From the NCBI GenBank assembly GCA_016125385.1, contig WGLV01000037.1, forward strand, positions 1-64,000: 64,000 nucleotides of DNA, written 5' to 3'. This document shows, in pieces, positions 53,680 to 62,897 of the stretch (within the stretch, counting starts at the first letter, position 1; each line of letters begins with the position of its first letter). Both the position numbers and the translations under genes were made by a program. The stretch is from a bacterium (lineage in GTDB: Bacteria > Hinthialibacterota > Hinthialibacteria > Hinthialibacterales > Hinthialibacteraceae). The notes beneath the pieces are model-generated. The model saw only the letters and a program-made list of their open reading frames with translations. It had not been told where the DNA came from and made no database searches.

Positions 53680-53834
53680 GCGGCCTTTCTTGAACCGGCG
53701 GTGGACGGCGCCGGTTCCCGGTCATGGCGCGGATCGCCCGGGGCTGAATCCGGATTAAAAGCAGGTTGAAGAATTCGACATAGGGTGAAAAGTCATGATA
53801 TCATATTGTCAGGATGCGCATCGTGAAAATCAAC

Positions 53835-53863
53835 TTGACATCCTGAAATGGATGTGAGATACA
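53835..53863 (+). promoter_or_regulatory. Promoter of the PAS-PP2C gene
   Basis: TTGACA (53835-53840), exactly 17 bp, then GATACA (53858-53863). TCAGGATG (about 53809-53816) and CATCCTGA, which overlaps the -35, form a perfect 8-bp inverted repeat that could be an operator. The remainder of 53680-53834 shows no gene. Confidence 0.6.
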
Positions 53864-53919
53864 CGAACGGCCTCATGAATGCGTGGGGCTGAATTTTCGA
53901 AGAACCATTGGGATGCGTA

Positions 53920-54009
53920 ATGAAAGCCATTCGGTTGAGCGAGACGATGCAATTTGATGTCCGATTATTCCGGCGATATCAGAGGAAAGTATCGGAGGCG
54001 GGGACATGA
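53920..54009 (+). CDS. Possible 29-aa upstream ORF
   Basis: Starts with ATG 53920 behind a weak GGGATG and ends with a TGA that overlaps the next ATG as ATGA (54006-54009). The peptide is basic (RLFRRYQRK). The four-base overlap suggests translational coupling to the PAS-PP2C gene, but chance is quite possible. Confidence 0.25.
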   Translation: MKAIRLSETMQFDVRLFRRYQRKVSEAGT

Positions 54010-55268
54010 CTCAGTCAAATAACGCCGCGGATACGCAAGGAATCAAAAAATACATCCAGAAGTTATTAAAAGAATTCAAACTGAAGGATTCGGAAGCGTT
54101 TTATTATTCGCTGGTCGAAAATATTCCTCAGTTTATTTTCTGTAAAGACCTTGAGGGGCGCTTCACCTTCGTCAACCAGCGATTCTGTAAGTTGCTGGAG
54201 TGTTCGATCGACGACGTCATCGGCCGGAACGACTTTGATTTCTTTCCCCGCGAAATGGCGGAGAAATATCGGCAGGACGATCAGAAAGTCATCGAGAACA
54301 ACAAAACCTTCGAAACCATCGAAGCCAACCAGATATCCGACCGCGAAACCAAGTACGTTCACGTCATCAAAACCCCCATTCACGACGCGGACGGCCACGT
54401 CATTGGAACGCAGGGCATCTTCTGGGATATCACCAAACAGAAAAAGGCGGAAGAAGAACTGCAGAACGCCCACGACCGGCTCAAGCACGATCTGCTGGCG
54501 GCCGCCAAGGTGCAGCGCGGCTTCATACCCGAACGGGCGCCGAAGGTTCACGGCTTTCAGTTTTCATGGATGTTCAAACCCTCTGAATATGTCAGCGGCG
54601 ATCTTTTGAACGTGATTCAGCTTGATGAAACGCATTGGGCGTTTTACGTCATGGACGTTTCGGGCCACGGCGTACCCGCGTCGCTGCTGTCGGTTTCATT
54701 GACGCGTATGATCGACCAGTCGGCGGGTATTCATCACAGCGGCGGCTGGCCTCACGACGCGCAACCGGCGTGGTCCGACATGTACATGCCCGACCGAGTG
54801 GTGAGGATGCTGCAACAGCGTTTTCCCGGCGACCAGACGAAATTCTGTACGTTGTTGTACGCCATCCTAAACACCAAAGACAACGTCGTCACCTGGATTC
54901 GAGCGGGGCACGTGCCCCCCCTGTTCATCAGCCGCCATCGGAAGCAGGCTTATTTTCTTCCGGAACCGGGCGGCATCTGCATCAGTACATTTCCCCTTGA
55001 AGAACGCGACCTGAGAACAGGAACGATCAAACTGGAGCCGGGCGACCGGTTTATCGTATATACCGACGGGTTAACTGAAGCCATGCGGAAAGACGAAGAG
55101 TTCGGCTACGACCGTCTGAGTGACGTCTGCCTGGAATCCATGCCCCATCCGCTGGAAGACGCTCTACGGCAGGTAATCAACCAGGCGACGGATTGGGTCG
55201 AACAGGAACAGTTTGACGACGATATCACCCTGCTGGGGCTGGAGCGCAGTCTGAACGGTTCGGCCTGA
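54006..55268 (+). CDS. PAS-domain PP2C (SpoIIE/RsbU-type) phosphatase
   Basis: 420-aa cytosolic signalling protein. A PAS domain (about 35-150; FIFCKDLEGRFTFVNQRF) senses an unknown ligand, a short coiled coil follows (about 148-172), then a SpoIIE-type serine phosphatase (about 173-415) with metal-binding Asp residues in VSGDLLNV, VMDVSGHG, YTDGLTEA and FDDDITLL. Such proteins dephosphorylate anti-anti-sigma factors in partner-switching stress control; no anti-sigma factor is adjacent. No receiver domain and no membrane segment. Confidence 0.9.
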   Translation: MTQSNNAADTQGIKKYIQKLLKEFKLKDSEAFYYSLVENIPQFIFCKDLEGRFTFVNQRFCKLLECSIDDVIGRNDFDFFPREMAEKYRQDDQKVIENNKTFETIEANQISDRETKYVHVIKTPIHDADGHVIGTQGIFWDITKQKKAEEELQNAHDRLKHDLLAAAKVQRGFIPERAPKVHGFQFSWMFKPSEYVSGDLLNVIQLDETHWAFYVMDVSGHGVPASLLSVSLTRMIDQSAGIHHSGGWPHDAQPAWSDMYMPDRVVRMLQQRFPGDQTKFCTLLYAILNTKDNVVTWIRAGHVPPLFISRHRKQAYFLPEPGGICISTFPLEERDLRTGTIKLEPGDRFIVYTDGLTEAMRKDEEFGYDRLSDVCLESMPHPLEDALRQVINQATDWVEQEQFDDDITLLGLERSLNGSA

Positions 55269-55432
55269 TTTTCATCTCAAACCGGTAAATTACACGCTCA
55301 CCGGCTCGTCTGTGTGATCCGGATGGGTATAATCTTCAGCAGCCATCACGCGCGAGCGTCTGGTTCGCCGCCCGGCATTTCGATCGTCGACAACCGGCGG
55401 CATTCTCGTTCAATACGGGTCGAAAGCGGCGC

Positions 55433-56839
55433 ATGGCGCTTTCATCGCAACGGCGGTCTCAACTCATCGAACGAAACCAGCGGGAACTGGGCGAACGCTA
55501 CGCTTCCCTGCGCTTTCTTTCTCCCCAACAGGCAAAAAACGCGGAAGATGAACGCGCCGAATTAATCGGCGAGTTGAGCCGGGTATGTCAATTCAGCTGC
55601 CGCGGCGCCAAGGTCGACGGTAAGAATCTATCGCCGGGCTGCGCGATCTGCACACAGGGGACGTGGTCATGCCTGTTTATTAACGGACGCTGCAACTGCC
55701 GCTGTTTTTACTGTCCCTCGCCTCAAGATGAAGACCAGGTTCCCACGACCAATACGGTTCCCTTTTCAAAGGCGGGCGATTACGTCGATTACCTTCGGTT
55801 GATGAAGTTCGCTGGCGCCAGTCTTTCCGGCGGCGAACCGCTGCTCTCGCTGGAGACCAGCGTCCAGTACATCAGCGCGATCAAAAAAGCCTTCAGCGGA
55901 GCGATGCACACATGGTTATACACCAACGGAACGCTGGCGACGCGAGACGCGCTCGGCGCACTGCAACGAGCCGGTCTGGACGAGATCCGGTTTGACATCG
56001 GCGCGACCGGCCTGAAACTCGACGCATTAAAAAACGCCATCGGGCTTTTCAAAACGGTTACGGTCGAGATCCCCGCCATTCCAGACGATTTTGAAGCAAT
56101 GAAAGACAAGATTCGCGAGATGGCGGCGTGCGGCGTCAACCATCTCAACCTCCATCAACTGCGCCTGACACAGCATAACTATCCGCATCTGGTGAAACGC
56201 AACTATACCTACATCCACGGCGAGCGAGTCACCGTTTTTGAATCGGAACTAACCGCGTTGCGATTGATTCAGTGGGCCAGGCAAGAAGAAATCGGCCTGC
56301 CGATCAATTATTGTTCGTTCGTTTATAAAAACCGGTTTCAACGCGCGGCGGCGAGAAAATGCAGCGCGGATCTGGTATGCAAACCGCATGAGGACGTCAC
56401 TGAAGCGGGGTATATCCGTTCACTCGAACTGACGGGCGAGCCGGAGGCGATTCGCGGCGCCATCGCCGCGCTGGAAGCCGCAGGAATCGATCAGACGGCA
56501 TGGAGCGCGCGTCCGGATCGCCTGCATGTCTCTGAACGCGCATGGCCCCTGCTCGATTTTTCAGGGCTGCACGCCTGCGCGGCGTACAGCGAAGCGCGCA
56601 TACTGCCCGCGCTCACCTATCAGAATCCATTCGTTACGCTTCCACTCAATGCTCGGCGCAGCCTGTTTATTGAAAAAGCAGCCGTCAGCGGGCGGATCGA
56701 GTTAAACGCCGGGGAACGGGACTGGCTGCTCGCTCGACCCCAATGCGTCCCACCCTCTGGCGCGAATGTTGATGAAAGCCGGATGGAACGGCTGGCGCCG
56801 TATGAATTCGTTGAAGAAGGTCTGGCGCCGTATTTCTAA
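55433..56839 (+). CDS. Radical SAM protein with extra cysteine clusters
   Basis: 468 aa. The radical SAM motif CX3CX2C is Cys87-Cys91-Cys94 (with an extra Cys89), in GRCNCRCFYCPSP, followed by the SGGEPLL loop for S-adenosylmethionine. Upstream lie Cys52, Cys56, Cys70, Cys73 and Cys80 (GCAICTQGTWSC), probably an auxiliary Fe-S cluster or metal site. It is not of the anSME/SPASM type, so I do not assign it to sulfatase maturation. Function unknown; no recognisable peptide substrate is adjacent. The ATG at 55433 lacks a strong ribosome site. Confidence 0.85.
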   Translation: MALSSQRRSQLIERNQRELGERYASLRFLSPQQAKNAEDERAELIGELSRVCQFSCRGAKVDGKNLSPGCAICTQGTWSCLFINGRCNCRCFYCPSPQDEDQVPTTNTVPFSKAGDYVDYLRLMKFAGASLSGGEPLLSLETSVQYISAIKKAFSGAMHTWLYTNGTLATRDALGALQRAGLDEIRFDIGATGLKLDALKNAIGLFKTVTVEIPAIPDDFEAMKDKIREMAACGVNHLNLHQLRLTQHNYPHLVKRNYTYIHGERVTVFESELTALRLIQWARQEEIGLPINYCSFVYKNRFQRAAARKCSADLVCKPHEDVTEAGYIRSLELTGEPEAIRGAIAALEAAGIDQTAWSARPDRLHVSERAWPLLDFSGLHACAAYSEARILPALTYQNPFVTLPLNARRSLFIEKAAVSGRIELNAGERDWLLARPQCVPPSGANVDESRMERLAPYEFVEEGLAPYF

Positions 56840-57034
56840 ACCGGCGGGGACGCCGCCCGCCTATCGATCAAAGCCGCACCATCGATTATCGAAGCCGCAA
56901 TACAATCCATCCCCCAGAGCGCTCTATCATCATCGATTGGTCCCGCCGATTGGCGGGCGGCGAAAAGATTTGGTAAAATCAACACCGCATCAGAAATCCG
57001 TCACGATATTTTTTGAATGGAAAGGAATGGGAAT

Positions 57035-58072
57035 ATGAAACGGCGTCCCTTTTTGAAACTGTCTGGCGGCGTGGCCGGCGGATTGACGCTGGGGCTGGCG
57101 CCCGGCGCGCTGTCGGCTCCGGTTGAAATCGTCGATCGCGTCAACGGGGTTCCTTATCGCGTATTGGGGAGGACGGGCGAACGGGTTTCGATCGTCGCGT
57201 ACCCCGGGCTGGCGCTGGTGCATGACGAACAGCCGGTCTGCACTCGAAGCGTACACAACGCCATCGACCAGGGCATCAACTATCTCGACGTGGCGCCCGC
57301 GTATGGAAACGGCGATTGCGAGATCAAGTTGGGCAACGCCCTGGAAGGCGTTTCACGCGATCGATACCTGCTGGCCTGCAAGACCAAGATGCGCGACAAG
57401 GCCGGCGCGCGCGAAGAGCTGGAGCGTTCATTGAAGCGCCTCAAAACCGACCATTTCGACGTATATCAGATGCATCATCTGCGAACCGTCGAAGAGGTGC
57501 AACAGGCGTTTGGTCCAGACGGCGCGATGGAGACTTTCTTTGAAGCGCAAAAAGAAGGCAAGGTCCGTTTTCTCGGTTTTTCATCGCATACCACCAAGAG
57601 CGCGCTGGAAGCGATGAAGAGCCATTCATTCGACACGGTCATGTTCCCCATCAACTTTATCGAACATTTCACTTTCGGTTTCGGGAATGAAGTCATCGAA
57701 CTGGCCAACCAGCAAGGCGCGGCGGTGATCGCGATCAAACCGATGTGCGGCGGCTATTGGCCCAAAGACGTCCAGATGACGCGCGACTGGTGGTATCGCC
57801 CGCTGGAAGACAAAGACGATATCGCCAAAGCATTGCGTTTTACTCTTTCACAGCCCGGCGTCACGATCGGCGTTCCGCCCGGGTTCATCGATCTGTTCGA
57901 CCGCGCGCTGGAAAGCATCCGAACCTTTGAGCCGGTCAGCGAAGATGAAATCGCCGCGCTGAAAGCGATGGCGGCGGAGCGGCTATCGGTCTTTGAAGAA
58001 CGCCAGAATCAATTCGGAATGGCCTCACCCCACGAAGAAGGATTGTATCCATGCCCCTACGCGACAGCCTGA
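57035..58072 (+). CDS. Tat-exported aldo/keto reductase
   Basis: 345 aa. The leader MKRRPFLKLSGGVAGG carries a Tat RRxFLK motif. AKR active site: Asp85, Tyr90, Lys116 and His147 (YLDVAPAYG, LACKTK, YQMHH). The C-terminus has a short Cys-containing tail (YPCPYATA). It is unusual for an NAD(P) enzyme to be exported; relatives occur in planctomycetes. AAAGGAATGGGAAT precedes the ATG; the upstream ATG at 57017 is rejected because it would precede the Tat leader. It overlaps the next gene by 22 bp. Confidence 0.82.
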   Translation: MKRRPFLKLSGGVAGGLTLGLAPGALSAPVEIVDRVNGVPYRVLGRTGERVSIVAYPGLALVHDEQPVCTRSVHNAIDQGINYLDVAPAYGNGDCEIKLGNALEGVSRDRYLLACKTKMRDKAGAREELERSLKRLKTDHFDVYQMHHLRTVEEVQQAFGPDGAMETFFEAQKEGKVRFLGFSSHTTKSALEAMKSHSFDTVMFPINFIEHFTFGFGNEVIELANQQGAAVIAIKPMCGGYWPKDVQMTRDWWYRPLEDKDDIAKALRFTLSQPGVTIGVPPGFIDLFDRALESIRTFEPVSEDEIAALKAMAAERLSVFEERQNQFGMASPHEEGLYPCPYATA

Positions 58073-60012
58073 AGTACGCAACGCGTTTATTCATGATCTG
58101 CGTCACGCTTACGCTGATCCGCGGCGCCGCGCACGCAATCGACTGGCCCGGTGAATCGTCGTCATGGAACGGGTACGACTGCCACGATTTCACGCTGGCC
58201 GGCAGGGCATGCAAGGTGGTTTCTCCCCATGAAGCGGCAGAAGGGCTGCCGTGGATATGGCGGGCGCGCTTCTGGGGACACGAACCGCAGACAGACCTCG
58301 CCCTGCTCGGCCGCGGCTTTCACCTCGTTTACATGGACGTCAGCGATCTATACGGCGCACCTCGCGCCGTGCAGGCATGGAACGCATTTTACGATTTTCT
58401 GACCAGCCAAGGGCTTGGGGAAAAATGCGTCATGGAAGGCATGAGCCGGGGCGGGCTGATCGTGTATAACTGGGCTTCGGAAAACGCGGACAAAGTCGCG
58501 TGCATTTACGCCGACGCGCCAGTCTGCGACGTCAGGAGCTGGCCGGGCGGCAAGGGGAAAGGCCCCGGAAGCCCGGACGACTGGATGAAATGTCTGGACG
58601 CATATGGCCTCAGCGAAGAAGAGATGATGAAGTACGACAAAAACCCCATTGACCGGCTTGAACCGCTGGCCGAGGCGATGGTTCCCGCTCTGCATGTATG
58701 CGGCGCGGCGGATGAGGTCGTACCTATTGATGAGAACACCCACGTTCTGGAACAACGCTTCCGGAAGCTGGGCGGGTTGATCCGTGTTATCGAAAAACCG
58801 GGCGTGGGGCATCACCCGCATTCGCTGATAGACCCGGCGCAAATCGTCGATTTCATCATCACCCACGCGCTGTCGCCCAATCGCCCCGAAATTGAGTTAC
58901 GCGGCGGGCTACGATACGCGAAGCGTAAATTCGAAACAACCGGACATGGCCGCGTCGTCTTTCTGGGTGGATCGATCACGCATAACGCGGGCTGGCGCGA
59001 CATGACGTGCGACTATCTGCGGCGGCGGTTTCCCAATACGGAGTTTTCATTCACCAACGCGGGCATCCCCTCAATGGGTTCAACTCCGGGCGCGTTCAGG
59101 CTGGTGCGCGATGTGTTTTCGGCTGGGCCGGTCGATTTGCTGTTTGTGGAAGCGGCGGTGAACGACGAGGTCAACAACCGCATCCATCAGGAACCGTTGC
59201 GCGGTATGGAAGGCATCATCCGCCACGCGCGCGATATTCAACCCGACCTGGATATCGTGATGATGCACTTCGCCGACCCCGGCAAGACCAGCGATTATCA
59301 GGCGGGTCGGGTTCCTCGCGTAATCAAGCAGCACGAACAGGTCGCGGATTATTACCAGATTCCATCGCTCAATCTGGCCAAAGAAGTCGCGAACCGGCTG
59401 AACGCGGGCGAGTTCAGCTGGGAGAATGATTTCAAAGACCTTCACCCCTCTCCCTTCGGACAACGGCTGTATGCGAAAAGCATCCGCACCCTGCTGGAAC
59501 AGGCGTGGGCGGACAAGGAAACGCCGCGAACGGGGGCGTATCCTCGGCCGGAAAAACCGATCGACCCGTTCAGTTATTTTCATGGGGAACTCGTCGACAT
59601 CAATCAGGCGAAGATTGAAAAAGGCTGGACATTCAATGAAAACTGGAAGCCGGCCGATCAAGCCGGAACGCGAGCCGACTTTACCAACGTCCCCATGCTG
59701 ACGTCGGAAACGCCGGGCTCGTCGATCGAGTTTTCATTCAACGGCGCCGGCGTGGGCATCTTCGTCGCGGCGGGGCCGGACGCGGGCGCGATCGAATATG
59801 CGATCGACGGCGGCGAGACGCATGAACTCGACCTGTTTACGCAATGGAGCAACCAGTTGCATCTACCGTGGGCGCACGTGCTTGAGGCTGAACTGCAACC
59901 GGGCCCGCATACGTTGCGCCTGCGGGTCAGCGAGCATAAGAATGAAAAGAGCGTGGGGCACGCGGTGCGCATTCGCTATTTTCTGGTGAATGGCGTAACC
60001 AACGGTGAATAA
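58051..60012 (+). CDS. Secreted two-domain esterase (alpha/beta hydrolase + SGNH)
   Basis: 653 aa with a signal peptide (cleavage near AHAIDW, about 30). Domain 1 (about 35-270) is an alpha/beta hydrolase: nucleophile Ser132 in EGMSRGG, an Asp in CGAADEVVP and a His in GVGHHPHS. Domain 2 (about 285-485) is an SGNH hydrolase: Ser308 in LGGSITH, the NAGIPSMGS Gly/Asn block, and Asp463/His465 in DLHPSP. A C-terminal beta domain (about 500-653) looks like a carbohydrate-binding module. Probably removes two kinds of ester (for example acetyl groups) from a glycan. Its start overlaps the AKR gene. Confidence 0.85.
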   Translation: MPLRDSLKYATRLFMICVTLTLIRGAAHAIDWPGESSSWNGYDCHDFTLAGRACKVVSPHEAAEGLPWIWRARFWGHEPQTDLALLGRGFHLVYMDVSDLYGAPRAVQAWNAFYDFLTSQGLGEKCVMEGMSRGGLIVYNWASENADKVACIYADAPVCDVRSWPGGKGKGPGSPDDWMKCLDAYGLSEEEMMKYDKNPIDRLEPLAEAMVPALHVCGAADEVVPIDENTHVLEQRFRKLGGLIRVIEKPGVGHHPHSLIDPAQIVDFIITHALSPNRPEIELRGGLRYAKRKFETTGHGRVVFLGGSITHNAGWRDMTCDYLRRRFPNTEFSFTNAGIPSMGSTPGAFRLVRDVFSAGPVDLLFVEAAVNDEVNNRIHQEPLRGMEGIIRHARDIQPDLDIVMMHFADPGKTSDYQAGRVPRVIKQHEQVADYYQIPSLNLAKEVANRLNAGEFSWENDFKDLHPSPFGQRLYAKSIRTLLEQAWADKETPRTGAYPRPEKPIDPFSYFHGELVDINQAKIEKGWTFNENWKPADQAGTRADFTNVPMLTSETPGSSIEFSFNGAGVGIFVAAGPDAGAIEYAIDGGETHELDLFTQWSNQLHLPWAHVLEAELQPGPHTLRLRVSEHKNEKSVGHAVRIRYFLVNGVTNGE

Positions 60013-60024
60013 AGGAGGCGTAAA

Positions 60025-60465
60025 ATGATAACACGCAAACAGATCGCGGCTCTCACGGCGGCGTTCATCGCCGGATTGATGCTGGGCGAGTTTCATCCCG
60101 GCTGGATGAGTTCCGCCTCAGCGGAGGGAACGTACACAATCGAGACCTGTCTGCAAACTCTCAACCGTGAAAGCGCCGAAACCACGACGAACGGATGGAT
60201 GTTCTGGTTTGTCAAGCGGGATTTTTCAGACGGGCTCAATCTGAAGATGTCGCAAGTCAATGCGCACTCCGCGATTCACGGCGCTCATAAACATCCTGAA
60301 AAAGAAATCTATTACATACTCGACGGAGAAGCCGAATTTACGTTGGACGGAGTAAGCCGCACGGTGGGGAAAGATTCGGCGATGTATTGCCCGCCCAACG
60401 TGATGCATGGAATCCACAACGCGGGTGACGGTCCATTGCGCTACCTGGTGATCAAAGATAATTAG
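60025..60465 (+). CDS. Secreted cupin protein
   Basis: 146 aa. An N-terminal hydrophobic leader (about 1-33) precedes a single cupin barrel with metal-ligand motif His-x-His followed by Glu (AHKHPEKEIYYIL) and the second-motif His in NVMHGIHN. AAGGAGG stands 6 nt before the ATG. It is 12 bp after the esterase gene and probably in the same unit. It could be a sugar isomerase-like or sensor protein; the substrate is unknown. Confidence 0.8.
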   Translation: MITRKQIAALTAAFIAGLMLGEFHPGWMSSASAEGTYTIETCLQTLNRESAETTTNGWMFWFVKRDFSDGLNLKMSQVNAHSAIHGAHKHPEKEIYYILDGEAEFTLDGVSRTVGKDSAMYCPPNVMHGIHNAGDGPLRYLVIKDN

Positions 60466-60493
60466 GCAAGCGCTCGCCGCAGGAAATTTTTCA

Positions 60494-60535
60494 CAACGGG
60501 CCGGATGCGAGACCGCGTCCGGCCCGTTGGTTTTT
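60494..60535 (+). terminator. Rho-independent terminator
   Basis: CAACGGGCCGGA (60494-60505) pairs perfectly with TCCGGCCCGTTG (60518-60529) and is followed by GTTTTTC. Confidence 0.9.
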
Positions 60536-60539
60536 CGGT

Positions 60540-62075
60540 TCATGATTTCCGGCGGATCGACTGAAGCAAGGCATCCAGTTTTTTAACGATATCGGGGTGC
60601 TCTTTCGCCACGTTATGCTTCTCGCCCAGGTCGCGGCTGAGGTCATACAGTTGCGGCTCGGGATCGTTGCCCAGTTCCACATCGACATTGGCGTTGTAAC
60701 GCGGCCCTTTGCTCGGCTCGATGTACTTCCAGCCGCCCTGAATAATCGAGAGAGTCCCGGCCTGTTCGACGAGACAATCGCGGCCTGATTTCGATTCGCC
60801 CAGCAGCGCGGGCAACACATTCTCACTGTCGGGCGCGGCGCCGGCGCTTAACGTCTGACCGGTCATCGCCGCGAATGACGCCATCAGGTCGATCTGACTG
60901 ACCAGCGCGGGCGATTCGCCCGGCTGAATCGCGCCCGGCCGGCTAACGATGAACGGAACGCGCGTTCCAGCGTCGAAGGCGCTGTACTTGCCGCCGCGTA
61001 ACGGCCCGGACGGCGTATGATCGCCCAGTTTCGCCACCGCCTGATCCTGATAGCCGTCGTCGACCACCGGGCCATTGTCGCTGGTGAAAATCAGCAGCGT
61101 GTTTTCGGTCAGGCCCTTTTCATCCAGCAGATCGAGAATCCGCCCCACGCAGTAATCGAGTTGAAGAATGGCGTCGCCGCGCGGGCCCATCCCGCTTTTG
61201 CCGACAAAACGCGAATTCGGCACACGGGGGACATGAATGTCATGCGTGGCGAAATAGAGAAAGAAGGGTTGGCTGGACGATGACTGCTTGATGAAATCCA
61301 TCGCCTTCCCGGTAAACACGTCCGCCATATCTTCATCCACCCAGCGCGCGGATTTTCCACCGGACATATACCCGATGCGGCTGATGCCATTGACGATGGT
61401 GTTGTCATGGCCGTGGCTGGGGTGCATTTTGAGCAGTTCGGGATGTTCTTTGCCTGTCGGTTCATCGCCGACCTTGTGCTTAAAACTGACTTCGATAGGG
61501 TCGGCGGGATCGAGGTTCACCACGCGCCCGTCCTCCACAAAGACGCAGGGCACTCGATCGCCGGTGGCGGGCATGATGAAGCTGTAATCGAAGCCGAGTT
61601 CATTCGGGCCGGGCTTAATCAGGCCGTTCCAGTCCTGCGTTTCGGCGCCCAGACCGAGGTGCCACTTGCCCACCGCTCCAGTACGGCGCCCCGCCCGCCG
61701 GAGCATGGAGGGCAGAGTCTCGCGATCGGGATCGATAATCAACTTCGCGTCGCCGGGTAAAACGCCCGTGCCTTTTTTGCGCCACGCGTATTGCCCGGTC
61801 AGCAGCGAATAGCGAGAGGGGGTGCAGGTGGCGGCGGAGGCATGGGCGTTTGAGAAACGGATACCCCGAGCAGCGATGCGATCAATGTTGGGCGTACTGA
61901 TGTGATTCGCGCCGTAGCAACTGACGTCGCCGTAGCCCAGATCATCGGCATAAATCAACACGATATTGGGAGGATTCCGGTCCTGGCTGAAAGCCGTTCG
62001 CGGCAGGGCTGAAGCCAATGCGGTCAGGCCGGTGGATTGGACGAACATGCGGCGAGACAAAGGGTGTGAACTCAT
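60540..62075 (-). CDS. Tat-exported formylglycine sulfatase (second)
   Basis: 511-aa type I sulfatase. The leader MSSHPLSRRMFVQ holds a twin-arginine motif. The maturation site is Cys84-Thr-Pro-Ser-Arg; other ligands are LIYADDLGYGDVSCYG, GKWHLGLG and FTSDNGP. The sequence differs much from the first sulfatase, so the substrate is probably different. GGAG lies 8 nt upstream of ATG 62075, so the longer frame to 62105 is rejected. Convergent with the esterase-cupin unit. Confidence 0.92.
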   Translation of the reverse strand: MSSHPLSRRMFVQSTGLTALASALPRTAFSQDRNPPNIVLIYADDLGYGDVSCYGANHISTPNIDRIAARGIRFSNAHASAATCTPSRYSLLTGQYAWRKKGTGVLPGDAKLIIDPDRETLPSMLRRAGRRTGAVGKWHLGLGAETQDWNGLIKPGPNELGFDYSFIMPATGDRVPCVFVEDGRVVNLDPADPIEVSFKHKVGDEPTGKEHPELLKMHPSHGHDNTIVNGISRIGYMSGGKSARWVDEDMADVFTGKAMDFIKQSSSSQPFFLYFATHDIHVPRVPNSRFVGKSGMGPRGDAILQLDYCVGRILDLLDEKGLTENTLLIFTSDNGPVVDDGYQDQAVAKLGDHTPSGPLRGGKYSAFDAGTRVPFIVSRPGAIQPGESPALVSQIDLMASFAAMTGQTLSAGAAPDSENVLPALLGESKSGRDCLVEQAGTLSIIQGGWKYIEPSKGPRYNANVDVELGNDPEPQLYDLSRDLGEKHNVAKEHPDIVKKLDALLQSIRRKS

Positions 62076-62261
62076 TCTGATTCTCCACTCATTCAGATCA
62101 TTCAACGCGTGGCGCGGAACATTTCATGCGATTCGATGACTGACTGTACCATACCCAGTCATCGATCAGAAGCGTCGCTTCAGCGTCACAAATTTGATCC
62201 GATCTAGCATCTCGAAGCGCTTGTTTCTATGATGGAGATAATTCGCTACAGGAGCCGCCTG

Positions 62262-62453
62262 ATGAAGTTTGTCGTATGTCAGAAATGTATGCGCGTTTTG
62301 GTTGATGGTCAGTGGTTGAACGGGACGCCGCCGATCGGATCGGTTTCATACACGACTTGCCCGGCCTGCGGCGGAGGAGGAAAAGTTGAGAAAAACAAAG
62401 GCAAAGGGATGATTTATCCCGAAACGCAACGCAAACTGAACAAGAAGAAATAG
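62262..62453 (+). CDS. Small zinc-ribbon protein
   Basis: 63 aa. Two Cys-x2-Cys knuckles (VCQKCM and TCPACGGGGK) separated by about 27 residues suggest a single zinc ribbon, followed by a Lys-rich C-terminus. The second knuckle is like a DnaJ CXXCXGXG half-motif. AGGAG lies 7 nt before ATG 62262; the earlier ATG at 62229 has no ribosome site. Possibly a nucleic-acid-binding or chaperone-type adaptor. Confidence 0.65.
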   Translation: MKFVVCQKCMRVLVDGQWLNGTPPIGSVSYTTCPACGGGGKVEKNKGKGMIYPETQRKLNKKK

Positions 62454-62464
62454 CCCACGGGTTC

Positions 62465-62875
62465 TTACCCCTGATTTAACCATTCCACCAATTCAAGAAT
62501 GTTGCCATCCGGATCGGCGAAATAGAGCCATTTCACTTGCCCGGGGATGAGCAGCGGCCCTTTCAGGATTTCGATCTCCAACTCAGCCAGACGCTCTATC
62601 CATCCATCCAGATCGTGGGTGGAGAGAGCCAGATGCGGACAAAACGACGCGGCAGGCGGCGCGGGACTCACGGGAAGCGGCCGGTTATGTTCATCGAGCG
62701 ACTGCAGCAACTCCAGATTGGCGCCTTCCAGTTCGAGAAAAGCGAAGGCCTCGTGATGCGCTTCATCCAGCTGACGAAACATCAACCGAAGGCCAAGCCG
62801 GTTTGAATAAAAATCGATAGCCGCGTCGAGATCGGATACGGGAAACGCGAAATGGTCGGATTTCAAGTTGCTCAT
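62465..62875 (-). CDS. VOC (glyoxalase/bleomycin-resistance) family protein
   Basis: 136 aa with two beta-alpha-beta-beta-beta modules: SDHFAFPVSDLDAAIDFY at the N-terminus and CPHLALSTHDLDGW in the middle. Metal-type residues are His8, Glu in FLELEG, His in HLAL and the terminal Glu in GNILELVEW. The family includes lyases, dioxygenases and resistance proteins; no specific role can be read. It lies 22 bp downstream of the SUI1-like gene on the same strand. Confidence 0.88.
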   Translation of the reverse strand: MSNLKSDHFAFPVSDLDAAIDFYSNRLGLRLMFRQLDEAHHEAFAFLELEGANLELLQSLDEHNRPLPVSPAPPAASFCPHLALSTHDLDGWIERLAELEIEILKGPLLIPGQVKWLYFADPDGNILELVEWLNQG

Positions 62876-62897
62876 GATTTCTCTTTCACGCGCGAAG

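Noticed and set aside
55433-56839. Anaerobic sulfatase maturase (anSME)
   Set aside because: The SPASM-type C-terminal cysteine pattern is absent and the extra cysteines are at the N-terminus.
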